Notes under the pieces: generated by a model | Database searches by the model: none | Told to the model about the DNA's origin: nothing | The model's input: only the letters and a program-made list of their open reading frames with translations | Program-made: the position numbers and the translations under genes | Assembly (NCBI GenBank): GCA_964405075.1 | Contig: CAYOMP010000134.1 | Location: 1 to 7,734, forward strand | DNA: 7,734 nt | DNA from: CAYOMP01 sp964405075 | Lineage (GTDB): Bacteria; Bacillota; Clostridia; Lachnospirales; Lachnospiraceae | Direction of reading: 5' to 3' | In this document: positions 6,093-7,734 of the stretch, piece after piece | How the letters are laid out: the number at the start of each line of letters is the position of its first letter | Position numbering within the stretch: position 1 is the first letter of the stretch

Positions 6093-7013
6093 TTACATAT
6101 TTTCGTATAAATCTCTAACAGCGCCAATCAATTCATTTATGTCCTTAACACCATATTTATTCATATATGCCTCAATTCCATCAACGATTTCCATAGTAAC
6201 TAACGGATTAGCAAAATTAGCTGTACCTACTGAAACAGCTGTTGCTCCTGCTAAAATGAATTCTATTGCATCATCAGCATTAGTGATTCCGCCCATACCA
6301 ATGATAGGCACATTTACTGCATTTGCCACCTGATATACCATTCTAACTGCTACCGGCTTAATAGCTGGACCTGACAATCCACCTGTTTTATTTGCTACTG
6401 CAAAACATCTTTTATTAATGTCTATCTTCATACCTGTTAACGTATTAATCAATGATAATACATCTGCTCCGCCAGCTTCTGCCGCCTTAGCTGTTTCTGT
6501 AATATCAGTAACATTAGGACTTAATTTCATTATAATTGGCTGTTTAGCCACCTTTTTTATTTCCTTTGTAATTTCCTCAACTGCCTTAGGATTTTGTCCA
6601 AAAGCGATTCCACCCTCTTTTACATTAGGGCAGGAAATGTTAATTTCTAATAAATCTACCGGCTGATCAGCTAACTTTTCCACTACATCACAGTAATCTT
6701 CTGTGGTTTTTCCACATACATTAACAATTGTTTTACATGCATAGTTCTGCAAAAATGGAATATCACGTTTGATGAACATATCTATTCCCGGATTCTGTAA
6801 ACCTACTGCATTAATCATACCGCCATATGTCTCTGCTATTCTAGGTGTTTTATTACCCGGCCAAGGTACATTGGCAACACCCTTTGTTACTACTGCTCCT
6901 AATTTATTTAAATCAACAAATTCACTATATTCGGCACCAGAACCAAAAGTTCCAGAGGCTGTCATTACAGGATTATTTAATTCTATACCTGCCAAATTTA
7001 CTTTCATATTCAT
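6093..7013 (-). CDS. pyrD: Dihydroorotate dehydrogenase, class 1B catalytic subunit
   Basis: Oxidises dihydroorotate to orotate in pyrimidine synthesis, using FMN and passing electrons to PyrK and NAD. The protein is 306 residues, the normal length for the soluble class 1 enzyme, with no N-terminal membrane segment as in class 2. Visible motifs: NPVMTASGTFG (14-24), TKGV (43-46), NAVGLQNPG (68-76), NISCPNV (125-131) with Cys128 as the class 1 catalytic base, MKLSPNV (162-168), and the phosphate-binding region GMGGI (239-243) and SVGTANF (261-267). The partner pyrK directly upstream makes this class 1B (PyrDB) rather than the fumarate-using 1A. The ATG at 7013 overlaps the pyrK stop as TAATG, implying translational coupling. 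A second ATG two codons on is less well spaced from the AGGAGGT at 7023-7029. It converges on amt, with terminators between. Assignment very secure. Confidence 0.97.
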   Translation of the reverse strand: MNMKVNLAGIELNNPVMTASGTFGSGAEYSEFVDLNKLGAVVTKGVANVPWPGNKTPRIAETYGGMINAVGLQNPGIDMFIKRDIPFLQNYACKTIVNVCGKTTEDYCDVVEKLADQPVDLLEINISCPNVKEGGIAFGQNPKAVEEITKEIKKVAKQPIIMKLSPNVTDITETAKAAEAGGADVLSLINTLTGMKIDINKRCFAVANKTGGLSGPAIKPVAVRMVYQVANAVNVPIIGMGGITNADDAIEFILAGATAVSVGTANFANPLVTMEIVDGIEAYMNKYGVKDINELIGAVRDLYENM

Positions 7014-7734
7014 TAGATTTCAACCTCCTCAGCCAAAAATACTGGTCCATCTTTACAAACTCTCTTGTTGTTTACATTTGTATGCTCATCCTTTTCTTTA
7101 GATTTACATACACAAGCTAAACAAGCACCAATTCCACATGCCATTTTTTCTTCTAGTGAAATCCAGGCTTCTATATTATTTGCCATTGCATATTCCTTTA
7201 TAGCTCTTAACATTGGTGTTGGTCCACAGGCATATAAAACATCTGCATCTAATGCATTTTCTTTAATAGCATCCAGAACATTTCCTTTAGTTCCAAAGCT
7301 GCCATCTTCTGTTGCCACATATACTTTTCCATAATTTTCTAATTCTTCATTTAAGAAAAGTTCATCTCTATATCCAAGAACTATCTGTTTTTCACAACCT
7401 AATTCTTTTGCCAACTGTAGCATTGGAGGTATTCCAATTCCGCCACCAATTAAGAAAGCTTTTCTTTCTTTCTTAGGAAAACCATTCCCTAATGGTCCCA
7501 TAATCTCAATATCATCATTCACCTGATATTTAGAAAATTCATCAGTACCTTTACCAACTACTCTATATACAACCCTTAATGAATTATTATTCTTATCAAT
7601 TTCACAAATACTAATAGGACGTGGTAACATTCTGCTTCCATCATTACAATATATAGAAATAAACTGACCTGGTTTTGCTTCTGATGCTACTTTATCAGTT
7701 CTAATCCACATACTGTAAACATCTGTTGCTATTT
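7013..7734 (-). CDS. pyrK: Dihydroorotate dehydrogenase electron-transfer subunit, 5' end cut by window
   Basis: FAD and [2Fe-2S] subunit that carries electrons from PyrD's FMN to NAD in the heterotetrameric class 1B enzyme. The frame stays open through 7711 to the window edge, and the codons before the internal Met (reading I-A-T-D-V-Y-S) fit the usual PyrK N-terminal strand, so the real start lies outside the window. Counting from the Met at 7711: RPIS (31-34) is the FAD-binding motif of the ferredoxin-reductase family, GGGIGIPP (89-96) the nucleotide-binding loop, and CGP (162-164) the NAD-domain motif. Cys192, Cys197, Cys200 and Cys219 are the likely [2Fe-2S] ligands, with an extra Cys202. 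The stop overlaps the pyrD start by one base. An upstream operon with other pyr genes is likely but not visible. Confidence 0.95.
   Translation of the reverse strand, partial: IATDVYSMWIRTDKVASEAKPGQFISIYCNDGSRMLPRPISICEIDKNNNSLRVVYRVVGKGTDEFSKYQVNDDIEIMGPLGNGFPKKERKAFLIGGGIGIPPMLQLAKELGCEKQIVLGYRDELFLNEELENYGKVYVATEDGSFGTKGNVLDAIKENALDADVLYACGPTPMLRAIKEYAMANNIEAWISLEEKMACGIGACLACVCKSKEKDEHTNVNNKRVCKDGPVFLAEEVEI
7023..7029 (-). promoter_or_regulatory. Ribosome-binding site of pyrD inside the pyrK 3' end
   Basis: On the minus strand this reads AGGAGGT, within the last codons of pyrK (encoding part of EEVEI). It is 9 nt from the ATG at 7013 and 15 nt from the alternative ATG at 7007, so it favours the first start. 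Confidence 0.8.

Noticed and set aside
6769..7101. Plus-strand open frames opposite pyrD and pyrK
   Set aside because: They are antisense to well-supported conserved genes and show no family motifs.
7709..7711. The ATG here as the true pyrK start
   Set aside because: The reading frame continues upstream to the window edge with residues that fit the usual PyrK N-terminus, and there is no ribosome-binding site in front of this ATG.
1..7734. Mobile elements, CRISPR, tRNA, rRNA or toxin-antitoxin genes
   Set aside because: No transposase, integrase, repeat-spacer pattern, cloverleaf or small paired genes were found; all protein-coding content is housekeeping nitrogen and nucleotide metabolism.

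Overview
The window looks like ordinary chromosome from an AT-rich, low-GC Gram-positive anaerobe, most likely a member of the Clostridia and plausibly a Lachnospiraceae gut bacterium. This is inferred from gene content: a type III glutamine synthetase, an ammonium channel fused to a PII domain, a PurF of the Bacillus type (11-residue propeptide, four iron-sulfur cysteines), and a class 1B PyrD/PyrK pair. I cannot name the species.

Layout: 1-382 has no gene. It carries an 18-bp perfect inverted repeat, a terminator-like hairpin, a consensus sigma-A promoter (TTGACA, 17 nt, TACAAT) and, starting within about 10 nt of the predicted transcript start, a second terminator-like hairpin. Then three plus-strand genes follow: glnN (383-2479), purF (2496-3875, only 16 nt downstream) and amt-PII (3958-5667, separated from purF by a further terminator-like hairpin). 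A strong intrinsic terminator at 5797-5830 ends this block. 5831-6092 holds a short GC-rich structured block and a terminator for the opposing genes. On the minus strand, pyrK (cut by the window edge) and pyrD overlap by one base and converge on the glnN block.

The plus-strand genes form a nitrogen module. Amt brings in ammonium and its fused PII domain probably gates or senses. GlnN fixes ammonium into glutamine, and PurF spends glutamine nitrogen on the first committed step of purine synthesis. The minus-strand pair makes the electron-transferring dihydroorotate dehydrogenase of pyrimidine synthesis, so nucleotide biosynthesis is the common theme.

I see no wholly new system, mobile element, CRISPR array, tRNA or rRNA. 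The points most worth a second look are the hairpin against the glnN transcript start, the reuse of an AAAGGCGTC stem in three hairpins around the glnN block, the PII domain lacking the usual uridylylation tyrosine, and a purF with unusual substitutions placed away from other purine genes.
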